Positions 24,889 to 32,178 of a stretch of DNA of 64,000 nucleotides are shown in pieces. Source of the stretch: Cyanobium usitatum str. Tous. GTDB taxonomy: Bacteria; Cyanobacteriota; Cyanobacteriia; PCC-6307; Cyanobiaceae. Every line of letters starts with the position of its first letter. Within the stretch, counting starts at the first letter, position 1. The stretch spans positions 1 to 64,000 of the forward strand of contig NZ_PXXO01000007.1 in the NCBI RefSeq assembly GCF_003011885.1, in the 5' to 3' direction. Made by a program: the position numbers and the translations under genes. Under the pieces are notes generated by a model, which saw nothing but the letters and a program-made list of their open reading frames with translations, was not told the origin of the DNA and searched no databases.

Positions 24889-25038
24889 GTGAAGATACGG
24901 GAGGTGATCAAAGCCCTGGGACAGGCGGGATGTGTGGCCACATGCCCCACGCGTGATGACGTTCTCGCTGAGATCCGTGACGCCATTGCTTTCACCTCGA
25001 AAGCCTTGCCGAGTAAAAGCACCTTCATGCCGGCGTGA
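24889..25038 (+). pseudogene. hicA-hicB deletion fusion
   Basis: From GTG 24889 the frame reads KIREVIKALGQAGC, matching the first 14-15 residues of HicA toxins (M-K-[IV]-R-E-V-I-K-x-L), and continues directly as VATCPTRDDVLAEIRDAIAF, matching the interior of HicB antitoxins (GCVA...TR-E-V-L-x-x-I-R-x-A-I-x-F). The 49-codon frame stops at 25036-25038. An in-frame deletion between the two genes, starting and ending at a shared Gly-Cys codon pair, explains it. It lacks the catalytic His of HicA. Confidence 0.6.
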
Positions 25039-25069
25039 GCTCCATCAGGGTCAGCCCTGAAAGATCGAG
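25025..25069 (-). repeat. Copy of the higA 3' end
   Basis: The minus strand encodes LDLSGLTLMELTPA and stop, nearly identical to the last 14 codons (LDLSGLTPMELTPA) of higA at 23345-23656. No higA body is attached. It overlaps the end of the hicA-hicB fusion on the other strand. Confidence 0.7.
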
Positions 25070-25115
25070 TCGCTGAATTACCAGATAAGATGCTGAGTAA
25101 TTCACATGGTCTGAC

Positions 25116-25349
25116 GTGAGAAGCACAATCACCTCCCGCGGCCAAACCGTGATCCCCGCCGCGATTCGCGAGCGCTTTGCCCTCGGGCCTTCCCAGCGGC
25201 TGGAGTGGTTGGTGGAGGCTGATGGTTCAATCCGCGTGGTCCCAGTGGCGGCCTCCCCCATTCAGGCCTTTCGCGGCCAGGGGAAACAAGGGGGCTCCTC
25301 CCGGCGGCTGTTAGCCGATCGACAAGCCGATGCCGCCCTGGAGGCCTGA
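25116..25349 (+). CDS. AbrB/MazE-type (VapB-like) antitoxin
   Basis: 77 residues from GTG 25116: RSTITSRGQTVIPAAIRERF is the swapped-hairpin SpoVT/AbrB DNA-binding motif, followed by LGPSQRLEWLVEADGSIRVV. The tail (IQAFRGQGKQGGSSRRLLAD) is the toxin-binding part. The stop overlaps the toxin ATG (TGATG at 25347-25351), so translation is coupled. The ribosome binding site is weak, and the start immediately follows higA/hicAB debris, so the native promoter may have been lost. Confidence 0.82.
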   Translation: MRSTITSRGQTVIPAAIRERFALGPSQRLEWLVEADGSIRVVPVAASPIQAFRGQGKQGGSSRRLLADRQADAALEA

Positions 25350-25735
25350 TGTCCCGTTTCTGCCTCGATACCTCAGCCCTGCTCACCCTCCGTGATAACG
25401 AGCCCGGTGCCGATCGCGTCGCCCAGCTGCTGGAAGCGCCTGTGCGATGCGTGGCCTGTTTCATGACCCGTATGGAGGTGCTCTACCGGGTCTGGAAAGA
25501 TGAAGGCGAGCGAGCTGGCCGCCTGGCCTATGAGCAGCTCCAGGCCTTGCCGATCGACTGGCTGGAGGCCACCGAGCCCCTGCTGCTGAGCGCAGCTGAA
25601 CTCAAAGCCAGCCATCGCCTCTCCTTGGCCGATGCCTGGATTGCGGCGGCGACTCTCCAGTGCGGCGCCACCCTGTTGCACAAGGACCCGGAGTTTCAGC
25701 CGATCGCCGGCCTCGATCAGGAGTGGCTGGGGTGA
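25349..25735 (+). CDS. vapC: VapC-type PIN ribonuclease toxin
   Basis: 128 residues, complete. RFCLDTSALLTLRDNEPGA gives the first catalytic Asp; MTRMEVLYRVWKDEGE carries the Glu; LSLADAWIAAATLQCGATLL has the third acidic residue; HKDPEFQPI is the C-terminal motif, here K-D-P-E-F as in many VapC. Length is typical. It would cleave RNA (often initiator tRNA or rRNA) when free of the adjacent AbrB-like antitoxin. The one-base overlap with the antitoxin confirms the pair. This is the only undamaged PIN module in the window. Confidence 0.88.
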   Translation: MSRFCLDTSALLTLRDNEPGADRVAQLLEAPVRCVACFMTRMEVLYRVWKDEGERAGRLAYEQLQALPIDWLEATEPLLLSAAELKASHRLSLADAWIAAATLQCGATLLHKDPEFQPIAGLDQEWLG

Positions 25736-25939
25736 GCAGCGCCCGTTCGACAGCAGCAGCCGTCAATGCACTGACCCATAAGTCACTTAACAGCCATCTC
25801 GCACCCTGAACCAGCCCTGCCCGATCTCGATGAAGGCGAGGTGTCCGAAGGTCTGCAGTGGCAGGCAGAATTCAGCCGTAGGGGCTTTCGGCGTAATCTG
25901 AGATCGGTTCTGCTGAACACAACAGGAGGAGCACAACCC

Positions 25940-26227
25940 ATGCGTCTCGCCGAGTTGCAGCACCTAGCACCCCAGATCAATGAGCTCCTAGGCCGTTTTG
26001 GGGCAAGCAACGTCGCGGTCTTCGGGTCTGTTGCAAGAGACCAGGCAAATCCTGGGAGTGATGTTGATCTGCTGGTGGACCTGCCAGATGGAGCAAGCCT
26101 GTTTGATCGAGCAGAGCTGAAGTCTGCGCTCGAGGAGCTTCTGTTATCTCGGGTCGATCTGATCCGGCGCCGCAACCTGAAACCAAGCGTCAAGGCGGTT
26201 GTGGAAGCAGAAGCAGTCAGCCTCTGA
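25940..26227 (+). CDS. MNT-type nucleotidyltransferase antitoxin (MntA-like)
   Basis: 95 residues from ATG 25940, with AGGAGG ten bases upstream (a longer frame to 25841 lacks homology). NVAVFGSVARDQANPGSDVD contains the GSx10DxD active site of minimal nucleotidyltransferases; LLVDLPDGASLFDRAELKSA and SRVDLIRRRNLKPSV follow. In characterised MntA-HepT pairs this enzyme AMPylates a Tyr of the HEPN toxin and so silences it. Its stop overlaps the start of the HEPN gene by one base (TGATG). The antitoxin frame is intact while its partner has a premature stop. Confidence 0.85.
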   Translation: MRLAELQHLAPQINELLGRFGASNVAVFGSVARDQANPGSDVDLLVDLPDGASLFDRAELKSALEELLLSRVDLIRRRNLKPSVKAVVEAEAVSL

Positions 26228-26550
26228 TGGAGCAGAGGGATCGCCAGGCGCTGGAGGACATCCTTGGTGTTCTAGATCGTGCCCTGGAGTTCCCGATCCC
26301 GGACGCCCAGACGCTGGAGGACACGACCTATTTACAGGATGCGGTGATTCGCTGCCTAGAAGTACTCGGAGAAGCCACCAAGCGATTGAGCAGAGAGATT
26401 CGAATCGCGCACGCATAAATACCCTGGCGTGCCATGGCAGGAATGCGCGACGTACTTATTCATGCCTACGATCAAATCGATTTGGAGGAGGTCTGGATGG
26501 CGTACCAGCTATTTCCAAAGATCAGAAGCCAAGTAGCTGAGATCCTTTAG
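26227..26550 (+). pseudogene. HepT-type HEPN (DUF86) RNase toxin with one in-frame stop
   Basis: MEQRDRQALEDILGVLDRAL, DTTYLQDAVIRCLEVLGEAT, KRLSREIRIAHA then TAA at 26416-26418. The same frame resumes at once: IPWRAMAGMRDVLIHAYDQI, DLEEVWMAYQLFPKIRSQVA, stop at 26548-26550. Total 107 codons plus stop, normal for DUF86. The part after the stop holds RDVLIHAY, the RX4HXY motif with the catalytic Arg/His and the Tyr that MntA modifies, so the truncated product cannot be an active toxin. A single base change would restore the gene. Confidence 0.88.
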
Positions 26551-26581
26551 CAGATCTCCTGAAGCCAAGCATCTGCTGGCT

Positions 26582-26809
26582 TCAGGAGAAGATTGGTTGG
26601 GTTGTGGTGGCCACAAGGACTTCAGGGCTATGTCCCATCGAGCGCGCCGCTGACCCTGCATCGCGATGGATGCCATAGCTGAGTTCATGCAGCACCACCC
26701 TGGCTGTGAACAACGCATGCGTGCCATGCTCTAGTTGTGCCATCACAGCAGGATCAGGCTCATCCCGCAGCGGCTCCGACAGCACGTTGGTATCAAGAAG
26801 CACCCTCAC
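26582..26809 (-). pseudogene. PIN-domain toxin, 3'-truncated
   Basis: From GTG 26807-26809: RVLLDTNVLSEPLRDEPDPA, VMAQLEHGTHALFTARVVLH, ELSYGIHRDAGSAARSMGHS, then stop at 26582-26584. The first Asp (LLDTNVLSE) and the Glu region (VLHELSYGI) are present; the C-terminal half with ADGQIAA and TRN.DF motifs is absent. Upstream on the same strand, 26812-26990 has pieces that look like another PIN end (NAFLLCTDDDLRR) fused to a short antitoxin-like tail ending at the GTGA overlap. Only about 75 residues remain. Confidence 0.65.
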
Positions 26810-27007
26810 CCCAGCGACACCTCGCGGCCCGCAGATCGATCGCGCCAGCCCTCCACCTCCAGCTCGCCAGGCGCTCCGTGGGGCAGCGGCCATGCAACGC
26901 GGCGTAAGTCATCATCAGTGCAGAGAAGGAAGGCATTTGCTGCAGCCGGCGATGTTGGTAGACATCGACGATGAGGTGCTGTTCTTTGTAAGCTGGCCTG
27001 AAGCCCG

Positions 27008-27402
27008 TCAGCGGCACGACCCAAGCCGATCCAACAGCAGCTTTCTCAGTTCGGATGCAATCTGAAGGATGAATTCCAGGTCAATCTCAAGCTCGGGTTC
27101 ACTGGGATCGGGATAGCGAAAATCAACGGCGGCCAGAGATAACCGGTTGAGAGTCATAGTTTCTGCAATCCAGCGGTCGTCAGCTTGATGCAGCAAATCC
27201 GAAAGCTCTCGCAGATTATGGGTTTTAGGAACCGGCAACTTCAGCCGCATCAGCTCAGCCTTGAACAGCTTCTCGATGCATTGCTGCACGTGAAAGCAAA
27301 TGCTTCGCCCATTCCCCCCAGCGCTTGCAAGGATCTGGCTGTCTTGCCGTCTTCCTCCGCGTAACGGATCCAAGCCTCAACCAGCGGTGTGTGATTAGCC
27401 AT
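27008..27402 (-). pseudogene. HEPN-domain protein, frameshifted in a homopolymer
   Basis: ATG 27400-27402 overlaps the end of the nucleotidyltransferase gene by eight bases: MANHTPLVEAWIRYAEEDGK, TARSLQALGG. In the run of six G (plus-strand CCCCCC near 27315-27320) the frame must shift by one to continue as ICFHVQQCIEKLFKAELMRL, KLPVPKTHNLRELSDLLHQA, RLSLAAVDFRYPDPSEPELE. This is the HEPN fold partnered with MNT enzymes (CFHVQQ..EK..KA and H-N-L). No RX4-6H RNase motif is visible, so it may be the non-nuclease type. As it stands the product is truncated. Confidence 0.8.
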
Positions 27403-27724
27403 GGAGGACCTCTCCGTGATCAAGGGCCTCACGAATGAACGGATCTCCCCAGTCGTAACGCTGCGCTGCAGCTTCTGGTCTGCATAGCAAAAGGTCTACT
27501 GGAAATGACGATGCCCCCACCTGAAGCATGGTTAACCTCTGCTCGAAGGAACTGCCCTCAAATGGCATCACCACCAGGATGTCGGCATCGGAATCCCAAC
27601 GAGCCCTACCGCGAGCCTGAGAGCCAAATAAAATAACTTTTTGTGGAGCTAAATGCTCCACAAGTCGCTGTGTGAAAGCCCTCAGGGCCTCACGGGTAAC
27701 CAGGGGGGGTGGTATTGACGTCAT
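27395..27724 (-). CDS. MNT-type nucleotidyltransferase
   Basis: 109 residues from ATG 27722-27724 (TSIPPPLVTREALRAFTQRL). KVILFGSQARGRARWDSDAD is the GSx10DxD active site (here DAD), then ILVVMPFEGSSFEQRLTMLQ and SFPVDLLLCRPEAAAQR. The frame can be read further upstream, but that part is a higA tail remnant (27790-27862), so the shorter start is chosen. Overlap of eight bases with the following HEPN gene marks a module. The enzyme is intact, its partner frameshifted. Confidence 0.8.
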   Translation of the reverse strand: MTSIPPPLVTREALRAFTQRLVEHLAPQKVILFGSQARGRARWDSDADILVVMPFEGSSFEQRLTMLQVGASSFPVDLLLCRPEAAAQRYDWGDPFIREALDHGEVLHG

Positions 27725-27789
27725 TGCATCCATCATCGCCCCACTTGCAGCGGCCTGTCCCCAGGCGACTGGGGTGAGCTCTTGCGTGA

Positions 27790-27862
27790 TGCCTCGCAGG
27801 GCTTGCTGGCGAGCTGAAGGCGCCTGCCACAGGTCGTAGTTGTCTTGCATGGAGAGCCCATT
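27790..27862 (-). repeat. Remnant of the higA 3' region
   Basis: The minus strand encodes LSMQDNYDLWQAPSARQ and then TQELTP, echoing the C-terminus of higA at 23345-23656. A 37-base segment at 27822-27858 is identical to 23400-23436. The remnant is fused in frame to the upstream side of the nucleotidyltransferase gene. Confidence 0.75.
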
Positions 27863-28194
27863 CATTCCATCCAGATGCAGCGTCCCACCCGTTGCAGGTG
27901 GGCCTCCAGCTCGGCGGGCAGCTCATGGCGCAGCACCAGATCTACCCGCCAGGGCATCAGTAGGTCGTCTACCGCTGCCATCAGCTGCAAACGATCGCTG
28001 TGACTGAGCTCGGCGCCCTCCAGGCAGAGATCAATGTCGGATCCCTGTTGGTGCCGGCCCATCGCCCGTGAGCCAAACAGCCAGACAGCCTCAACATGCG
28101 GATGCCGCGCCAAGACCTGCAAGAGCTGCTTCACCCGGGCCTCCGGGATGCCGGGGATGGCCATCGACTCGACTGGTAGGGGGAGTCGACTCAT
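27862..28194 (-). CDS. MNT-type nucleotidyltransferase (HI0073-like)
   Basis: 110 residues, ATG 28192-28194, overlapping the stop of the HEPN gene (ATGA). VEAVWLFGSRAMGRHQQGSD then IDLCLEGAELSHSDRLQLMA: the GSx10DxD site is present (GSRAMGRHQQGSDID). LLMPWRVDLVLRHELPAELE follows, with the third acidic residue in VDLV. It belongs with the HI0074-like HEPN subunit. Whether it AMPylates its HEPN partner or another substrate is unknown. The pair lies directly downstream of polA on the same strand. Confidence 0.85.
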   Translation of the reverse strand: MSRLPLPVESMAIPGIPEARVKQLLQVLARHPHVEAVWLFGSRAMGRHQQGSDIDLCLEGAELSHSDRLQLMAAVDDLLMPWRVDLVLRHELPAELEAHLQRVGRCIWME

Positions 28195-28604
28195 CGCGAT
28201 TCCGCTTGCAGGCGCTGCTCCAGCAGCGAACGCAACTGCTGAAAACAGGCAAGGTAGCTGCTGCTGATGTTGTCCCCGATCGCATCAGCTGTGGAGCGGT
28301 TGTAGGTGTGGCTGGTGAGGTTGCGGTCTTGAATCATCAACATCCAGGCTTCGCCGTCGGCGATCAGCCCCAGCCGAAACGCCTCCCTAAGGGTGTCGCG
28401 CGAGCCCAGCAACGTGGCATCGCCCTGGCTGCGGAGTAGGTCGCGCAAGGTGTTCCAAGCCAGTTCGAAGGTGTATTCGAAGGCTTTGATCAGGCCCTGC
28501 TGCTCCCTTTCATTCAAGGCCGGCGGCTGGAAGAAGGTTTCCAGTTGCGCCAGGGCCTGAAGGTAATTGTTGAAGCGCTGTTGCCAGCGGATGTCCTCTG
28601 CCAT
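28191..28604 (-). CDS. HEPN protein, HI0074 family (nucleotidyltransferase substrate-binding subunit)
   Basis: 137 residues from ATG 28602-28604 (a GTG just before it is possible). IRWQQRFNNYLQALAQLETF, LIKAFEYTFELAWNTLRDLL, RDTLREAFRLGLIADGEAWM and QDRNLTSHTYN are the HI0074 signatures. RNLTSHTY is an RX4HXY motif, as in HepT toxins, so it may be an RNase silenced by AMPylation of the Tyr. The gene is complete, four-base overlapped with its MNT partner. It sits about 65 bases after polA and may be co-transcribed with it. Confidence 0.88.
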   Translation of the reverse strand: MAEDIRWQQRFNNYLQALAQLETFFQPPALNEREQQGLIKAFEYTFELAWNTLRDLLRSQGDATLLGSRDTLREAFRLGLIADGEAWMLMIQDRNLTSHTYNRSTADAIGDNISSSYLACFQQLRSLLEQRLQAESR

Positions 28605-28669
28605 CACTCCCGGCCTCTTGTTGCCTCCAGCAACCCCATCCTCGCTCGCTTCGGTGGTGATGTCGCGCC

Positions 28670-31600
28670 CTATTTCGCGTCCATCCAGTTGGGCCCCACG
28701 CCCGTTTCCACCACCAGGGGCACGGTGAGGGCCACGGCCCGTTCCATGGTTTCACGCGTCAGGGTTAGCACCTGATCCAGCGCTTCGGGAGCCGCTTCCA
28801 GCACCAGTTCGTCGTGCACCTGCAGCAAAAGCCTTGCCGGAACCTGGGCCGCCTGCAGCTCCCGGTGCAGCTGCACCATGGCCAGCTTGATGATGTCGGC
28901 GCTGGATCCCTGGATCGGTGCGTTGGCAGCGGCCCGCAGCTGTTGGGCCTCCATGCCGCCGCGGCGGGCTACCTCTAGGTCGATCTCGAGGGGATCCTTG
29001 CCCAGCAGCCGGCCCAGGCCATTGGGGTCGAAGTGGAAGGGGCGGCGGCGGCCCAGGATCGTTTCCACGTAGCCCCGGCTCAGGGCCAGCCGCTCCTGCA
29101 ATTCCAGGAAGGCGAACACCTTCGGGTAGCGCTGCTTGTATTTACCCAGAAACTCTTTGGCGTCGGCCTGGCTCACGCCCGTTTCCCGGGCGAAGCGCTG
29201 GGCGCCCATGCCGTAGATCACGCCGAAGTTGATCGTCTTGCCCAGGCGGCGTTCATCCGGCGTCACCGTGTCCTTCTCCAGCAGCAGCCGGGCGGTGAGG
29301 GCGTGCACGTCGTCGCCGGTGCGGTAGGCCTCCACCAGCACCTCCTCGCCGCTGAGGTGGGCCAGGATGCGCAGCTCGATCTGGGAGTAGTCGGCGCTGA
29401 TTAGGCTCCAGCCCGCTTCCGGCAGGAAGGCCTTGCGGATTCGCCGCGAAAACTCGGTGCGGATCGGGATGTTCTGCAGGTTGGGGTTGCTGCTGCTCAG
29501 GCGCCCGGTGGCGGTGACGGCCTGGTTGAAATCGGTGTGCACCCGGCCGGTTTCCGGCTCCATCAGGGCCGGCAGGGCATCCACGTAGGTGCTCTTGAGC
29601 TTGCTGAGGGTGCGGTGCTCCAGCACCAGGGGCACCACCGGATGGTCGGTTTCGAGCTTTTCGAGCACGGTGGCATCGGTGCTCCAGCCGGTTTTGGTTT
29701 TGCGGGATTTTTTGCGATCCAGCCCAAGGGTGTCGAACAACAGCTCGCCCAGCTGCTTAGGGGAGGCCAGGTTGAAATCGACCCCGGCGGCGGCCTTGGC
29801 CTCGCCCTCGAGGCGATCCAGGGTGATTTTGAGCTCGGCGCTGAGCTCACCTAGGTAGGCGGTGTCGATGCGGATGCCGGTGGCCTCCATCAGGGCCAGC
29901 ACTGGCTCGAGGGGCAGCTCCAGCTGGTCGAGCAGCTCGGGTAGGGCAGCGCCCATGGCGGTGAGCTCGCGGCGCAGCAGCTGGGCCAGGCGCCAGGTGA
30001 GGTGCACATCCATGCCGCAGTAGAGGGCGGCTGCGTCGATCGCCACGGCGGCGAAATTGGCGCCCTTCGGCACCAGCTCGCTGTAGCTGGTGGGGCTGAA
30101 GCCGAAATTGCGCTCGGCCATGGCGTCGAGGCCGTGCTTGTCGCCGGCATCGCGCAGGTAATCGGCCAGCATCGTGTCCATCACCACCCCCTCCAGGGGC
30201 AGGCCGTGGCGCAGCAGGATCAGCCGGTCGTATTTGGCGTTCTGCAGGGCCTTGGGGTGGGAAGCGCTGGCCAGCCAGGGGGCCAGGGCGGTGAGCACCG
30301 CAGCTAGTGGCAGTTGCTGAATCTGTTGAGGAGGTTGTACATCTGTACAACCTCCCGGAGCGCTTTCTGTTGAGGTTCCAGAAGGGATCTTCAGCAGCTC
30401 CTGGATGTCCCCGCTGGCTTGGCTCTGCTGCGCGGGGTGCTGCTCGGGAAGATGGTGGCCGATCGGGATGTAGGCCAGTTCCCCCGGGCCATCTCCCCAG
30501 GCCACGCCCACCCCCACCAACTCAGCCTGGAAGGGGTTGAGGCTGGTGGTTTCGGTGTCTAGGGCCACGGGGCGGCCCGGATCTGTGCAGCCGTTGAGGC
30601 GCTGCACCAGGGCAGCAAGGGCCTCGGGGCTGGTGATCAGCTGGGGCTGGAGGGCCGGCAGGGCTGGGGCTTCTTCAGGGGGTGTCGCCTCTGGGCTGCC
30701 GCTAGTGGCGGTTTGGGCGGTGGCTGGGCTGGGCGTGCCGCTGGCTGGGCTGGATCCCTCGCTGGACTGCGGCGGCACGGCCGAGAACAGCTGGGCGAAG
30801 TTGGGCACCTGTTTCACCAGGCTGTACAGCTCCAGCTCCTCCAGGCTGCTGGCCAGGGCTTCGGCCTGCACGGCCCCCAGCTCCAGCCGGGGCTCGCTCG
30901 GCAGGGGGATGTCGATCAGGATCTCGGCCAGCATGCGCGAGCGGTAGGCGTTGTCTTTGTCGACGCGCAGCTTGTCGATCAGGGCGCCCTTCAGTACTCC
31001 CTTGGGGTCCTTGGCCTTGGGGCCCGCCTGCTCCAGGGCCTCCAGCGCCGCGTAGATGCCGTCCACATGTTCAAACTCTTTGAGGAGGCTGATGGCGGTC
31101 TTGGGGCCCACGCCCTTCACCCCCGGGATGTTGTCGGAGCTGTCGCCGGTGAGGGCCTTGAGGTCGACCACCTCTTCGGGGGTGACGCCGAGCTTGGCGA
31201 TCACGCCCTCCCGGCGGATCTCGCTGGGGCCGCTGTTTTTGGCGTAGGGGCCGCCACCCATGTAGAGCACGGCGATGTCGCGCTCGTCGTCGACCAACTG
31301 GAACAGGTCGCGGTCGCCCGAGAGGATCCGCACCCGCCAGCCGGCGTTGGCGGCCCGGTTGGCCAGGGTGCCCAGCACGTCGTCGGCCTCGAAGCCCGGT
31401 GCCATCGCCAGCGGAATGTCGAGGCTCTCGGCCAGGATCTGCTGCAGGTTGGCCAGATCGGCGAAGAAGTGCTCCGGCGCCACATCCCGGTGTGCCTTAT
31501 AGGCCGCATCGGCCTCGTGGCGGAAGGTGGGCTCGGCCGTGTCGAAGGCCACCACCAGACCATTGGGCTTGAGGCCCTTGCAGTTGTCGAGCAGGGCCTT

Positions 31601-31744
31601 TAAGAAGCCGTAGGTGACGCTGGTGGGCACCCCCGCCTTGGTGCTCAGCCCCCCGTCGCCCCCCTTAGCGAAGGCGTAAAAGCTGCGGAAGGCCAGGGAG
31701 TGGCCGTCGATCAGCAGCAGCAGGGGCTTGGTGCCAGGGGCCAC
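28670..31744 (-). CDS. polA: DNA polymerase I
   Basis: 1024 residues with three domains. The 5'-3' exonuclease (1-300) has LLLIDGHSLAFRSFYAF and GDSSDNIPGVKGVGPKTAI (about 198-216). The 3'-5' exonuclease region (about 385-610) keeps the DTETT acidic pair near residue 394, so proofreading may be active, and contains a Pro/Ser/Gln-rich insertion carrying a DNA palindrome at 30330-30355. The polymerase domain has SADYSQIELRILAHLSGE (about 780), KTINFGVIYGMGAQRFARET (O helix) and LLQVHDELVLEA. It fills repair gaps and removes primers. Two MNT-HEPN modules flank it on the same strand. Confidence 0.97.
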   Translation of the reverse strand: MAPGTKPLLLLIDGHSLAFRSFYAFAKGGDGGLSTKAGVPTSVTYGFLKALLDNCKGLKPNGLVVAFDTAEPTFRHEADAAYKAHRDVAPEHFFADLANLQQILAESLDIPLAMAPGFEADDVLGTLANRAANAGWRVRILSGDRDLFQLVDDERDIAVLYMGGGPYAKNSGPSEIRREGVIAKLGVTPEEVVDLKALTGDSSDNIPGVKGVGPKTAISLLKEFEHVDGIYAALEALEQAGPKAKDPKGVLKGALIDKLRVDKDNAYRSRMLAEILIDIPLPSEPRLELGAVQAEALASSLEELELYSLVKQVPNFAQLFSAVPPQSSEGSSPASGTPSPATAQTATSGSPEATPPEEAPALPALQPQLITSPEALAALVQRLNGCTDPGRPVALDTETTSLNPFQAELVGVGVAWGDGPGELAYIPIGHHLPEQHPAQQSQASGDIQELLKIPSGTSTESAPGGCTDVQPPQQIQQLPLAAVLTALAPWLASASHPKALQNAKYDRLILLRHGLPLEGVVMDTMLADYLRDAGDKHGLDAMAERNFGFSPTSYSELVPKGANFAAVAIDAAALYCGMDVHLTWRLAQLLRRELTAMGAALPELLDQLELPLEPVLALMEATGIRIDTAYLGELSAELKITLDRLEGEAKAAAGVDFNLASPKQLGELLFDTLGLDRKKSRKTKTGWSTDATVLEKLETDHPVVPLVLEHRTLSKLKSTYVDALPALMEPETGRVHTDFNQAVTATGRLSSSNPNLQNIPIRTEFSRRIRKAFLPEAGWSLISADYSQIELRILAHLSGEEVLVEAYRTGDDVHALTARLLLEKDTVTPDERRLGKTINFGVIYGMGAQRFARETGVSQADAKEFLGKYKQRYPKVFAFLELQERLALSRGYVETILGRRRPFHFDPNGLGRLLGKDPLEIDLEVARRGGMEAQQLRAAANAPIQGSSADIIKLAMVQLHRELQAAQVPARLLLQVHDELVLEAAPEALDQVLTLTRETMERAVALTVPLVVETGVGPNWMDAK
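30330..30355. repeat. 26-bp perfect palindrome inside polA
   Basis: GGAGGTTGTACA (30330-30341) and TGTACAACCTCC (30344-30355) are exact reverse complements with a 2-base loop. It lies in the coding sequence of a low-complexity insertion of the 3'-5' exonuclease domain and encodes GGCTDVQPP on the minus strand. Chance is unlikely for 12-base arms. It may be a small inserted palindromic element; the core GTAC-N4-GTAC also resembles a regulator half-site pair. Confidence 0.9.
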
Positions 31745-31785
31745 GGTGCTGCCAGGGGTGATGGGTCGGGTCAGCCTGCCAGAGC

Positions 31786-32178
31786 TCAGGCTTGCAATTG
31801 AGCTGCCGAGATCCGCACCACGGCCTCCGCAGTGCCCAGGGCGGCGGTGCTGTCATTGGCATCGAAGAGATCAGCCGGGGCCTCATCTCCTTGGGGGTAG
31901 CGGCTGGCGCTGTTCATGCGCGTGAGCGCCTTGAGATGCAGCTCAGCCAGGGCAGGCAGATCTAGGCCCTGCTGTTGCAGCAGTTCCACCAGTTTCTCGA
32001 GGGAGTGGCTGTAGGGCGGGGTGATCCCGGCTGCTAGCAGCAGGGCCTTGAGCGCCTTTTCGGCGGCCTGACCCGCCAGGTAGCAGGCCTGGGCATGGAA
32101 CCCCTGGCCGGCCGTTAAGCGCGCTGCCTCCAGATCGTTTTGGGCCTGGCGAATCCAGGCCTCAACCCGGGGAGTCAT
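31786..32178 (-). CDS. HEPN-domain protein (MNT partner)
   Basis: 130 residues: MTPRVEAWIRQAQNDLEAAR, GFHAQACYLAGQAAEKALKA, LLLAAGITPPYSHSLEKLVE, RMNSASRYPQGDEAPADLFD. This is the classic PF05168 HEPN pattern (CYLAGQAAEKALKALL and H-S-L). No RX4-6H motif is seen, so it is probably not an RNase. The ATG overlaps the stop of the nucleotidyltransferase by four bases. The module is intact and lies directly upstream of polA, same strand, with about 40 bases between. Confidence 0.88.
   Translation of the reverse strand: MTPRVEAWIRQAQNDLEAARLTAGQGFHAQACYLAGQAAEKALKALLLAAGITPPYSHSLEKLVELLQQQGLDLPALAELHLKALTRMNSASRYPQGDEAPADLFDANDSTAALGTAEAVVRISAAQLQA

Noticed and set aside
30713-31603. 296-codon open frame opposite polA
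   Set aside because: It is antisense to the well-conserved 5'-3' exonuclease domain; composition is Gly/Ala/Val/Leu-rich without motifs.
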